Positions 8,245 through 15,788 of a stretch of DNA of 58,175 bases are shown piece by piece. Location of the stretch: contig DKYK01000081.1 of assembly GCA_002492415.1 (NCBI GenBank), positions 1-58,175 on the forward strand, written 5' to 3'. The notes beneath the pieces were generated by a model. The model had not been told where the DNA came from. It did no database searches and saw only the letters and a list, made by a program, of their open reading frames with translations. Origin of the DNA: Christensenella sp. UBA7102. Its GTDB lineage: Bacteria; Bacillota; Clostridia; Christensenellales; UBA1750. Every line of letters starts with the position of its first letter. The stretch's first letter is position 1. A program made the translations under genes and the position numbers.

Positions 8245-10122
8245 ATGACAGTGAAGAAATTGCAAAAGAAAGCGAAACTGCGCAACGCTGAATACTTCGG
8301 CTTGCAGGAGGTATTGGACAGGCTCTATGCCCAAAGTGCGGAAAACAAACGCTTTACCGTGCTGATGGAATTGGTGACTTCCGATGAGAACATCCTGCTT
8401 GCTTACCGAAATATCAGCAAGAACAGGGGTAGCAAAACGGCAGGAACGGACAGGAAAACCATCCGTTATCTGTCAAAATTCACAAACACAGCACTCATTC
8501 ACTATATAAAAAGGCGGCTGGAACACTACCAGCCACAGCCGGTGCGCCGGGTAGAAATTCCAAAGGGCGATACTGGCAAGACCCGTCCCCTGGGAATCCC
8601 TACGATTGCGGACAAACTGATTCAACAGTGCTTTCTGCAAATCCTGGAGCCAATCTGCGAAGCAAAATTCCATGAGCGAAACAACGGTTTCCGGCCAAAC
8701 AGAAGTACGGAACACGCATTGGCCCAGTGCTATGCGATGATACAAAAGCGTGGACTGCATTATGTGATTGACATTGATATAAAAGGCTTCTTTGACAATG
8801 TCAGCCATGGCAAGCTGCTCAGGCAGATGTGGAGCATAGGTATACAGGATAAACGTGTGTTGAGTATTATATCCGCTATGTTAAGAGCAGAAATCGCGGG
8901 GATTGGCTTTCCACAAAAGGGGACACCGCAAGGGGGTATTATCTCTCCGCTGTTATCTAATATCGTTTTGAACGAATTGGACTGGTGGATTGCCAGCCAG
9001 TGGGAAAATATGCCGACACGCAAAAATCGTGAATATGCGCGGTCTGATAACGGTGTCATTGACAAGAGCCAAAAATACGAAATGCTTCGGAAAGGTTCTG
9101 ACCTAAAGGAGTGTTATATCGTCCGGTATGCCGATGACTTCAAAATCTTCTGCCGTAAACGAAGCGATGCCGTAAAGCTCTTTACAGCCACAAGAGATTG
9201 GCTAAAGGAACGGCTGGGTCTGGACATCAGCCCGGAAAAGTCAAAAATCGTCAATTTGAAACGGCAATACTCCGAGTTCCTCGGTTTCAAGCTAAAAGCC
9301 GTGAGAAAAGGCGTTAAGAGCAGCGGAGCAGCAAAGTACGCGGTGGAATCGCACATGAACGATAAGGCGGTCAAAAAGGTCAAGAAACAGGCCAGAGAAA
9401 TGGTGAAAAGAATCCAGTCCCCGGCGAATGTGAATGAGGAATATAAGGCAATCGGTGCCTACAACGCCCACGTTTCTGGCGTCCATAACTACTACCGCTA
9501 TGCTACCCACATCAGCAAAGACATTCGTAAAATTGCCCTCGGTATTACTCGAACCATGCAGAACAGATTGAGAGAACGTTTGCAAAAACAGGGAAATCCC
9601 CTACCCGTTTATATCGCGGAACGGTATGGACGGAGTGGGCAACTTCGCTATGTGAGCGGTCAGGCGATTATCCCAATAGGATACGTCCAAACCAAAGCGC
9701 CACTCTACAAACGGCGTGAAGTGAACCAGTACACGGAAAAGGGCCGCAGAAGTATCCACAAAAATTTGGAATCCATAGATATGAGCATTTTGTACTATCT
9801 CATGCGGAACCCGGTGCAATTTGCCAGTGTGGAGCTGAACAACAACAGGCTGGCGCTGTACTGCGCCCAGCATGGGCGTTGTGCCATTACCAAACAACCG
9901 CTTGAAATTGGAGACATTCATTGTCACCACAAGCTCCCGCGAGAGCAAGGCGGCAGCGACCAATATGGAAATCTGGTGCTGGTCACGGAAGCAGTCCATA
10001 TCCTGACTCATGCCACTGACAGCGAGGCGATAGCACGTCTTGTGCAGCCATTACGGCTAAACGAAAAACAACGAGCGAAACTGAACACCCTGCGCAAAAT
10101 AGCAGGTTTATTCTCAATCTAA
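8245..10122 (+). CDS. ltrA: Intron maturase B: reverse transcriptase/maturase with HNH endonuclease
   Basis: A complete 625-residue intron-encoded protein. Reverse transcriptase motifs are all visible: DIDIKGFFDNV, GTPQGGIISPLLSNI, YIVRYADDFKIF (catalytic YADD) and EKSKIVNLK. A maturase X region follows, then a C-terminal HNH endonuclease (CAQHGRCAITKQPL, DIHCHHKLPREQGGSDQYGN). It would bind and splice its intron RNA and drive retrohoming. ATG 8245 lies 10 bases after AAAGGAGG (8227-8234). The upstream frame is open and fused to the maturase A fragment, giving an 813-residue reading frame, but this internal start probably makes the native protein. Confidence 0.88.
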   Translation: MTVKKLQKKAKLRNAEYFGLQEVLDRLYAQSAENKRFTVLMELVTSDENILLAYRNISKNRGSKTAGTDRKTIRYLSKFTNTALIHYIKRRLEHYQPQPVRRVEIPKGDTGKTRPLGIPTIADKLIQQCFLQILEPICEAKFHERNNGFRPNRSTEHALAQCYAMIQKRGLHYVIDIDIKGFFDNVSHGKLLRQMWSIGIQDKRVLSIISAMLRAEIAGIGFPQKGTPQGGIISPLLSNIVLNELDWWIASQWENMPTRKNREYARSDNGVIDKSQKYEMLRKGSDLKECYIVRYADDFKIFCRKRSDAVKLFTATRDWLKERLGLDISPEKSKIVNLKRQYSEFLGFKLKAVRKGVKSSGAAKYAVESHMNDKAVKKVKKQAREMVKRIQSPANVNEEYKAIGAYNAHVSGVHNYYRYATHISKDIRKIALGITRTMQNRLRERLQKQGNPLPVYIAERYGRSGQLRYVSGQAIIPIGYVQTKAPLYKRREVNQYTEKGRRSIHKNLESIDMSILYYLMRNPVQFASVELNNNRLALYCAQHGRCAITKQPLEIGDIHCHHKLPREQGGSDQYGNLVLVTEAVHILTHATDSEAIARLVQPLRLNEKQRAKLNTLRKIAGLFSI

Positions 10123-10173
10123 AGACCATTATTCACTGAAAGCTGTATCTATTTATCATTCTTTCAAAGTCGA

Positions 10174-10272
10174 TGGAACGCCGTGTGCGGTGAAAGCCGC
10201 ACGCACGGTGTGGAGCGGGGGAAAAGACGGAAAGCGGCGTTGACACGCCGCTCAGATCTTACCTATCGCTAT
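10174..10272 (+). ncRNA. Group II intron domains V and VI, 3' splice site
   Basis: Domain V is recognisable as a stem capped by a GAAA tetraloop (GTGCGGTGAAAGCCGCAC) within CCGTGTG...CACGGTGTGG. Domain VI follows as GCGGCGTTGACACGCCGC with an unpaired A in the region expected for the branch point. The 3' end is placed at '..cgctat' (10272) because this restores the VirD4 reading frame (g + tg gcg ctg, giving VAL). Confidence 0.75.
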
Positions 10273-10561
10273 TGGCGCTGCCGGAGGACTTTGAGCGGTG
10301 CCTCGCCACCATGCGCAGCCGGGAGATCTCCGCGTCCATTATCATCCAGAACCTGGCCCAGATCAAGGCGCTGTTCAAGGACACCTGGGAGACGATCCCC
10401 GGCAACTGCGACAGCCTGCTGTACCTGGGCGGCAACGAGACCACCACGCACGAGTATATCTCCAAGATGCTGGGCAAGGAGACCATTGATACGCAGTCCC
10501 ACGGGCAGAGCAGGGGCCGGAACGGCAGCGCGTCCACCAACACCCAGCAGGCCGGACGCGA
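10273..10561 (+). pseudogene. virD4: virD4, segment 2 of 3
   Basis: About 96 codons of the coupling-protein C-terminal ATPase region: ALPEDFERCLATMRSREIS, IIIQNLAQIKALF, and LYLGGNETTTHEYISKMLG, all typical of VirD4/TraG. It follows the intron 3' end and stops at base 10561 (..AGR plus the first two bases of the next codon), where the serine-recombinase element is inserted. An 8-codon-plus tail read into the element has no family similarity. Joining to 22200 gives AGR-E-LLTPDEVRLLDN, the normal continuation. Confidence 0.9.
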
Positions 10562-10607
10562 TGTGCCATACTTGTTCGTGAAGAGTTCAGTTGCCTTGAA
10601 TTCATCA
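10560..10607. repeat. Left terminus of the serine-recombinase element
   Basis: The crossover GA lies at 10560-10561. Inside it, TGTGCCATACT matches the reverse complement of the right end (TTTGCCACAAT) at 8 of 11 positions, and further symmetry (GTGA) follows. TTGAATTCATCA (10596-10607) recurs identically at 22169-22180. These are the expected recombinase recognition elements of the circular-junction half-site. Confidence 0.7.
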
Positions 10608-10662
10608 TGAACAGGGACACGATCAACTGGATTCTGAAAAAACTGAATACAGGAGGTCGAAC

Positions 10663-11040
10663 ATGGAGCATTTACCAAAGAAAATCCATCACAACGGCAT
10701 CAGCTATACGCTGGTGGGAGACTACTACATCCCCGATCTGAAGCTGCCGGAGGAAAGCCGCCCCATCGGGCGGTGGGGGCGGATGCACAAGGCGTTTCTG
10801 CAAGAACACCGTCCCGGCCAGTACAATGAACTGCTTCTGTCGGGAAAACTCTGGACGTATCTTGCTGATCTGAACGAGCAGGCCGATGACCTGCTGGCGT
10901 GTATCATCTCGCAGATGCAGGCTGCGGAGGGCGTTACCGAGGAACTGAAAGCCCGTGACCAGCTGGCCTGGGTCGGAGCCATGAACAGCATCCGCATCCG
11001 GGCAGAGGAAATCATCCGGTCTGAGATGATTTATGTTTAA
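10663..11040 (+). CDS. tnpV: TnpV transposon-encoded protein
   Basis: A 125-residue protein matching TnpV of Tn4451-like Clostridial elements (IHHNGISYTLVGDYYIPDL, RPIGRWGRMHKAFLQEHRP). The biochemical role of TnpV is not established. The acidic, helical C-terminus has no enzyme motif. ATG 10663 is preceded by GGAGG at a good distance. It is the first gene of the element, about 100 bases inside the left end, and it starts a short rightward operon with two small ORFs. Its presence is the main reason to place the element in the Tn4451 group. Confidence 0.85.
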   Translation: MEHLPKKIHHNGISYTLVGDYYIPDLKLPEESRPIGRWGRMHKAFLQEHRPGQYNELLLSGKLWTYLADLNEQADDLLACIISQMQAAEGVTEELKARDQLAWVGAMNSIRIRAEEIIRSEMIYV

Positions 11041-11054
11041 GGAGGTGCCTGTCT

Positions 11055-11237
11055 ATGAGATACCGTATCGAATACGCCGATGGGCGCTACTGTAACTTTG
11101 CCAACGGCAGAGCTGAACTGCTGAAATGGCTGAAACTGCTGAAGCAAGAGGAAATCTCCGACATCCGCAAAGTGTATAAAAGCGGTGTGTCGGATTCCGT
11201 CCTGGAAACATACAGGAATTATATCCGTCCAGCATAA
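11055..11237 (+). CDS. Small hypothetical protein of the element (60 aa)
   Basis: Starts at ATG 11055 with AAGGAGGTG upstream, 14 bases after tnpV, and ends 11 bases before the next start. The N-terminal YRIEYADGRYCNFANG looks like a beta-hairpin, followed by a basic helix (ELLKWLKLLKQEE). No known domain was recognised. Consistent spacing and ribosome binding sites argue that it is a real member of the tnpV operon. Confidence 0.6.
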   Translation: MRYRIEYADGRYCNFANGRAELLKWLKLLKQEEISDIRKVYKSGVSDSVLETYRNYIRPA

Positions 11238-11248
11238 GGAGGGAGCTT

Positions 11249-11551
11249 ATGGGTACAGATATAGAAAAACTGGTTGATTTGATGATTCAGGAGCGGATGC
11301 AGAGCCAGTTCGCTAAATGGCGGGAGGCAGAAACCGACAAGGAGAAAAAAGCGGACTACCTTCGCTTGGAAACCGAGTATGAAAAAGCAATCAGCGCATT
11401 GTCTGAGGAACAAAAGGACGCTGTGAGACACTACTGCGATTCCATCTTCGATTCCGGCGCAGAAAGCGAATGCTTCTTTTACCGGCTGGGCCTCAAAGAT
11501 GGCATCCGTCTCTGGAAGTTTATGAAAAAGCTGATGAAAACGGTCAGCTAA
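11249..11551 (+). CDS. Small helical hypothetical protein of the element (100 aa)
   Basis: ATG 11249 follows AAGGAGGGAG. The protein is almost wholly helical, with a central charged stretch (KEKKADYLRLETEYEKAISA) and a conserved-looking C-terminus (SECFFYRLGLKDGIRLWKFM). Proteins of this size and shape are common in Firmicutes mobile elements but have no assigned function. It is the last gene of the tnpV operon and is followed by a hairpin terminator at 11595-11629. Confidence 0.6.
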   Translation: MGTDIEKLVDLMIQERMQSQFAKWREAETDKEKKADYLRLETEYEKAISALSEEQKDAVRHYCDSIFDSGAESECFFYRLGLKDGIRLWKFMKKLMKTVS

Positions 11552-11594
11552 CGGATGTATAACCGCATTTTTTATTCCACCCACAAACGGGTCG

Positions 11595-11629
11595 AAAGCC
11601 GTCCAACGGTACAGGTTGGGCGGCTTTTT
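11595..11629 (+). terminator. Rho-independent terminator of tnpV operon
   Basis: A 13-bp stem AAAGCCGTCCAAC / GTTGGGCGGCTTT with a 7-base loop is followed by further T residues. It lies between convergent genes and could also stop leftward transcription from the XRE regulator. Confidence 0.8.
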
Positions 11630-11631
11630 CA

Positions 11632-12480
11632 TTACCTGCGCTTCTTCCGCTTGGGCGCATAGTATGGCTGCGGCTTGGCCTTCCCTCTCATGTTGTTGGG
11701 ATTTTTGAGCATCTTGGACAGGCTCAGTATCCGCAGGAATGCTGAGAAATCCTCAGAGGAAATCTTCTCAAAGGGTATTTGCAACTTATCGCAGAATTCG
11801 TGGATCAGCATTTCTATATCGCTGCCCTGCTGGACGGCCTGCTCAAATTGCTCCTTGACGTCCTCCAGCGTGGGCTGTGGGTCGGCGGTGGTCTTGTCTT
11901 TTAGATGCGCCTCCCGTATGTCCCGGACAATGCTGTCCAGATCGTCATGCAGGACATGGCTGAAGAAGTCGCTCTCCTGTATCTGCCCCAGTTCCAGCGT
12001 CCTCATATAAAGGTCATTCTCTCCCGGCGCATGGCTGCTGATGACTGCCTGCCGGGTGGCTTCGAGGATCAGGTTCATCTGCTCCACCCGCATATCGGCA
12101 ATCCGGTCAATGAAGATTTCCATATCGGTCATCAGCCGCTGGAAGTTCGGATGTGTAGCCAGTTCGCAGAGAAGTCGGTTGTTGATCCTGCCGCTGCTCA
12201 AAAGTTCCACCATATCGTCACTCAGATGCAGAGCCTGAAGCTCTGTGTTTGGGTGATTTTTATTTTCGGACAGCCCCATCAGATAGTCGGTGGACACACC
12301 ATAAAATTCCGCCAGCGTTGCAATCGCAAACGGGCTGATGTCCTTATAATCATCGCTTTCATATTTACCCAGCGCCGATCTGGACAGGCCGGTTTGCTCC
12401 GCCAGTTGTTCCAGCGTCAGGTGCTTGTCCACCACCCGCAGGTCTTTGAGCCGCTCCGGGATTGACAGCTTTGTGTACAT
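11632..12480 (-). CDS. XRE-family HTH transcriptional regulator
   Basis: A 282-residue regulator. The N-terminal ~65 residues form a Cro/C1-type HTH (LTLEQLAEQTGLSRSALGKYES) ending in YGVSTDYLMGL, typical of phage and ICE repressors. The long C-terminal helical region (about 80-260) has no recognised effector domain and the tail is strongly basic (KRKKRR). It is transcribed against the flanking genes, as expected for an element repressor, and the divergent region 12481-12660 probably holds its operators. The target genes are inferred, not shown. Confidence 0.8.
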   Translation of the reverse strand: MYTKLSIPERLKDLRVVDKHLTLEQLAEQTGLSRSALGKYESDDYKDISPFAIATLAEFYGVSTDYLMGLSENKNHPNTELQALHLSDDMVELLSSGRINNRLLCELATHPNFQRLMTDMEIFIDRIADMRVEQMNLILEATRQAVISSHAPGENDLYMRTLELGQIQESDFFSHVLHDDLDSIVRDIREAHLKDKTTADPQPTLEDVKEQFEQAVQQGSDIEMLIHEFCDKLQIPFEKISSEDFSAFLRILSLSKMLKNPNNMRGKAKPQPYYAPKRKKRR

Positions 12481-12842
12481 CCAATGCCCCCTCTCTCGTT
12501 ATCGTTTTTTCAGTGAATACATCCATTATAGCACGTTTCCATAAGCGTGGAAATATGCGGATTTCGAGCTTTTTTCCAACGTCTTGGATATACGGGAGCG
12601 GCCCTCTTTTTTCGGTAGAATCATTCTTGCAGACAGGCACTGAACCTTAAAAATCGAATGACCGGCTGCAAGGGGTATGACCTCCGGGGAAGTGACGCCA
12701 TGACAGAAATCGAGCGCACCAAAGAGGCCGATACGCCGGGAGAAATTCCGGGCAGGAGCGGCTTGCAGGCAGACCGGCGGACAGAAACAAGTTTATCATG
12801 CGGGGCGCATGGCTCCGCAGCAAAGAAATGGAGGAAATCATT

Positions 12843-13136
12843 ATGACACTGAGCATGAAGGAAAAGAAGATTCTCTACGCCTTCGCCTGTCCCAGCCACC
12901 ACAACACGGTGACACGGCTGAAATGGCTGACGGCCCTGACGGTTGACCCGGAGGCCAAACGTCAGATGCTGGGTCTGGCCCGGAAGATGGAGACGGAGGT
13001 GGACGAAAGCTGGTACGAGGCTTTTTACCACCATCTGCGCATGGAGATGGACGAGTACCGCCGTCTCAAGCGCAGCCTGCGTGTGCTAAAATCTTACACC
13101 GATTATGAGGAGGATTTGTATGACGAAGCTGTCTAA
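12843..13136 (+). CDS. Hypothetical element protein (97 aa)
   Basis: ATG 12843 has a GGAGG site 9 bases upstream and begins MTLSMKEKKILYAFAC; an in-frame upstream ATG at 12798 lacks such a site. The protein is helical and charged, with RLKWLTALTVDPEAKRQML and a C-terminal EYRRLKRSLRVLKS. I recognise no function, though similar ORFs accompany relaxase modules of Clostridial elements. The 3' end overlaps the next gene by 17 bases, indicating translational coupling. Confidence 0.6.
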   Translation: MTLSMKEKKILYAFACPSHHNTVTRLKWLTALTVDPEAKRQMLGLARKMETEVDESWYEAFYHHLRMEMDEYRRLKRSLRVLKSYTDYEEDLYDEAV

Positions 13137-13425
13137 GTATGAGAAAGAAACCATCATCAACTGGAACGAGGCGGAGAACCTTGCCAGCATCTACACCTTC
13201 AACGCCAGCTTGAAGCGCAGGCTGGCCGATTTCAGCCGGAAGTATCCGCTGCTATGCCGGTTGGAGCGCAGTACGCCGGAGGGCAGCGTGACCTATGTGC
13301 TGGACAAGTCCCGGCTGTCGATCCGGTTCATCCCGCCTTACAGCGAGGAACGGAAAGCCGCCGCCAGCGCCTATGCAAAGGAGCATGGCTTTCAGGTGGT
13401 GACGGTGGAAGAAAAAATTGCCTGA
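13120..13425 (+). CDS. Hypothetical element protein (101 aa)
   Basis: Starts at ATG 13120 inside the previous gene's 3' end, with GAGGAGG upstream. It begins MTKLSKYEKETIINWNEAEN. The middle (LKRRLADFSRKYPLLCRLE) and C-terminal half (RLSIRFIPPYSEERKAAASA) resemble conserved small proteins found next to relaxases in this element type. No catalytic motif is seen. A role in mobilisation is possible from its position about 400 bases before the relaxase but is not demonstrated. Confidence 0.6.
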   Translation: MTKLSKYEKETIINWNEAENLASIYTFNASLKRRLADFSRKYPLLCRLERSTPEGSVTYVLDKSRLSIRFIPPYSEERKAAASAYAKEHGFQVVTVEEKIA

Positions 13426-13842
13426 AATCGGGGCGTTTACGGGAAAAATGACGGGTCTGCACCCGATGGCAATCCCCGCAGGCGTATTCCGTATCCACTT
13501 CCCGCCTAAAGGCGTAACTGTTTGGATGCGGAGCCGGTGAAACTGGCGGAAACCGCTTCTGCGGTGGAAGCCAGCTTCTCCGGGGCGGGAGTACAGAGGG
13601 CGGCCAGCCCTTTGTGCCTGGGTGCAGGGACGGCAGCGCACTGCTGGGGTCAAGGGGCAACGCCCATTGGCGGGTTGAGGGCAGCCGCCCCATCGGGTCA
13701 AGGGCGAAGCGTCTTGCCCAGGGAAAGTTGATGCCTGCGTCAACTTGTACTGGGTATTACCTGACGCAGACTTTCGCAGGATTTGCGGCTTCGCCGCCCT
13801 TCCCCGGCCCCGGAACATCTTCGCAGGAAGGAGGGAAATTGT
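13426..13842. other. Gene-free stretch with candidate oriT
   Basis: About 415 bases without a convincing gene, GC-rich and full of short inverted repeats such as CGCCCATTGGCGGG near 13661. At 13727-13744 a near-palindrome GTTGATGC-CT-GCGTCAAC is followed by 'actgggtattacctgacgc'. Its place directly upstream of the relaxase gene and its symmetry make it a candidate nick region. Frames running through it show low-complexity translations and were discarded. Confidence 0.4.
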
Positions 13843-15087
13843 TTGAAACTGACACGACACAACGGGCGCTCCGGCAAGCATGGCACCTACAATCCCCGCC
13901 ACAATGACCGCCGGTTCGATGTGGAGAACAGCGAACACATTGACGCTGAGCGGGCCAGGCAAAATATCTACTGGGACTGCTACCGGGGTTTCACGACACA
14001 TGAGTTCCGGGAGAACCCGGAGCAGCCGGATTTCAGCTTTGAGGAAATCGAGCGGATGTACTACTACGAGCATTATTCTGACCATGTGGAGGCGCAGAAC
14101 GCCCGGAATGAGAAAACCCGGCACACCGAGCGTAACCGCACTGTGGAGGACTTGCTGAAAAACAACAAGACCTGCCCGGAGGAAAGCATCTACCAGATCG
14201 GCACGCTGGAAGAATCCGTCCCGCCGGAAACGCTCTTTCGTATCGTCAACGAGTTCTATGAGGAATTCGAGCGCCGCTTCGGTTCCCATATTCACATCTT
14301 AGACTGGGCGCTCCATCTGGACGAGGGGACGCCCCACATCCATGAGCGCCATGTGTTCGACTGTGAAAACCGCTACGGGGAACTGTGTCCCCAGCAGGAG
14401 AAGGCGCTGGAGGAACTGGGCATCCCTCTCCCGAACCCGGACAAGCCAAAAGGCAGGCATAACAACCGGAAGCAGACCTTCGATGCAGTCTGCCGGACGA
14501 TCCTGTTTGACATCACAAAGCGGCATGGGCTGCATCTGGATCAGGAGCCGTCCTACGGCGGGCGGGAGTATCTGGAAAAGCAGGACTATATCCTGATGAA
14601 GCAGCAGGAACAGCTGGCGGCGCAGGAGCAGAAACTGGAAGAACTGACGCTCAAAATCGAGGACGTGGAGACGCTGCTGGATGATGTTTCCGATGTGGCC
14701 TATGACAAGGCGGTGGAGGTGGTGACCGATACTGTCCGGCAGGAGACGCACAAAGAAGATATTCGTCTGATTGAGGAAACGAAAAAGTGGGTGCTTTCGC
14801 CGGAGCGGAAGGCCACGCAGAAGGAGCGTGACTATGCAGCCGCCCGGCTGGATGGAGTGATTACCAAAATCAAGCGGGTCATGCAGAACGCCCTGGCAAA
14901 AATCCAGAAAACGCTTATGCAGCCGGAGGTCAAGAAGGCCGGTAAGGAGCAGATTAAGGAGAAAGCCAGAGAATCCATCCGGGAGAAGCTGGCGAAAGGC
15001 AAGTTGGACGCTGACCGGAAAAACCGGGAGCGTTGGGAACGGGAGGGGCGTATTGCCCCGACCAAAAAGAAAGATATGGAGTTATGA
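13843..15087 (+). CDS. Relaxase/mobilisation protein of the element (MobV-like)
   Basis: A 414-residue protein starting at TTG 13843, 9 bases after AAGGAGG; the upstream open frame lacks family similarity. The N-terminal half carries relaxase features: RHNGRSGKHGTYNPRHNDR at the start, HIHILDWALHLDEGTPHIHE with the metal-binding histidines, and HNNRKQTFDAVCR. The C-terminal ~180 residues form a long charged coiled coil. It should nick the element's oriT so a resident conjugative element can move it. In Tn4451 the corresponding position is held by TnpZ. Homologues are sometimes mislabelled 'serine/arginine repetitive matrix'. Confidence 0.75.
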   Translation: MKLTRHNGRSGKHGTYNPRHNDRRFDVENSEHIDAERARQNIYWDCYRGFTTHEFRENPEQPDFSFEEIERMYYYEHYSDHVEAQNARNEKTRHTERNRTVEDLLKNNKTCPEESIYQIGTLEESVPPETLFRIVNEFYEEFERRFGSHIHILDWALHLDEGTPHIHERHVFDCENRYGELCPQQEKALEELGIPLPNPDKPKGRHNNRKQTFDAVCRTILFDITKRHGLHLDQEPSYGGREYLEKQDYILMKQQEQLAAQEQKLEELTLKIEDVETLLDDVSDVAYDKAVEVVTDTVRQETHKEDIRLIEETKKWVLSPERKATQKERDYAAARLDGVITKIKRVMQNALAKIQKTLMQPEVKKAGKEQIKEKARESIREKLAKGKLDADRKNRERWEREGRIAPTKKKDMEL

Positions 15088-15134
15088 GGCACCTGATTTT
15101 CTGCGGAAACCGGGTGCTTTTTTTCTGTCTGGAG

Positions 15135-15788
15135 GTGAGAACATCGAATGTATTTGAAGCGGTGAAGGAGTCTGTCACCACAAGGCAGGCTGCGGAAATT
15201 TATGGGGTTCCGGTAGGCAGAAATGGGATGGCCTGCTGTCCCTTCCATGATGACAAACATCCCAGTATGAAGGTTGACCGCCGGTTCCACTGCTTCGGCT
15301 GTCAGGCAGATGGGGATGTGATTGACTTTACCGCCCGCCTGTTTGGACTGAACAGCAAGGAGGCTGCGCTGAAACTGGCGGAGGATTTCTCTGTCAGCTT
15401 TGATACCAAAGGCCATGACCCGCCCCGCAGGAGGCCGGTCAAACGGAAAATCAGCGAGGAACTGCGCTACCGGCAGGCGGAGCAGAAATGTTTCCGGATG
15501 CTGTGCGATTACCTGCATCTACTGGAACGCTGGGAAAAGGAATATGCCCCGCAGACACCGGAGGAAGCATGGAACCCGCTGTTTGTGGAGGCATTACAGA
15601 AAAAGCCTTATATCGAGTATCTGCTGGATATTCTGTTGTCCGGCAGCATGGAGGAACGGGCCTGCGTGGTCGCTGAATACGGAAAAGAGGTGAGGAAGAT
15701 TGAGCAGCGAATATCAGAGTTTACCGCCAGCCACCCGGCAGGCCGCCATGAACGCAGCCGAAGCCTTAGCGCCGGAGCAGAGCGTTGA
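15135..15788 (+). CDS. CHC2 zinc-finger primase-like protein
   Basis: About 217 residues. The N-terminal zinc ribbon of DnaG-type primases is clear: MACCPFHDDKHPSMKV...FHCFGCQADGDVIDF, a C-x2-H and C-x2-C set. The Toprim catalytic core is absent, so it may bind DNA or prime only with a partner. The start is unclear: GTG 15135 is the only good in-frame candidate, while relatives begin at the NVFEAV segment. It overlaps the VapE gene by 89 bases. A primase-like protein followed by a VapE helicase suggests autonomous replication functions. Confidence 0.7.
   Translation: MRTSNVFEAVKESVTTRQAAEIYGVPVGRNGMACCPFHDDKHPSMKVDRRFHCFGCQADGDVIDFTARLFGLNSKEAALKLAEDFSVSFDTKGHDPPRRRPVKRKISEELRYRQAEQKCFRMLCDYLHLLERWEKEYAPQTPEEAWNPLFVEALQKKPYIEYLLDILLSGSMEERACVVAEYGKEVRKIEQRISEFTASHPAGRHERSRSLSAGAER

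Larger units (their letters stand above)
6905..10272 (+). mobile_element. Chimeric group II intron inside virD4
   Basis: The intron starts with GTGCG after codon base 1 of a virD4 codon and ends after '...cgctat'. It contains 5' RNA domains, an N-terminal fragment of one maturase, a complete second maturase, and a domain V/VI region. Exon 1 stops at DPKG and exon 2 resumes at VALPEDFERC, so roughly 220 residues of VirD4, including Walker B, are missing by comparison with relatives. The best explanation is two introns in one gene recombining, with loss of everything between. If the hybrid still splices, the exons would join in frame. Confidence 0.8.

Noticed and set aside
6905..10272. Twintron (one intron inserted within another)
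   Set aside because: The second maturase is not preceded by its own 5' RNA domains, and virD4 itself lacks ~220 residues between exons; deletion between two introns explains both.
12658..12846. 62-codon ORF after the XRE regulator's promoter region
   Set aside because: No ribosome binding site for its first ATG and low-complexity charged sequence; possibly a leader peptide but unsupported.
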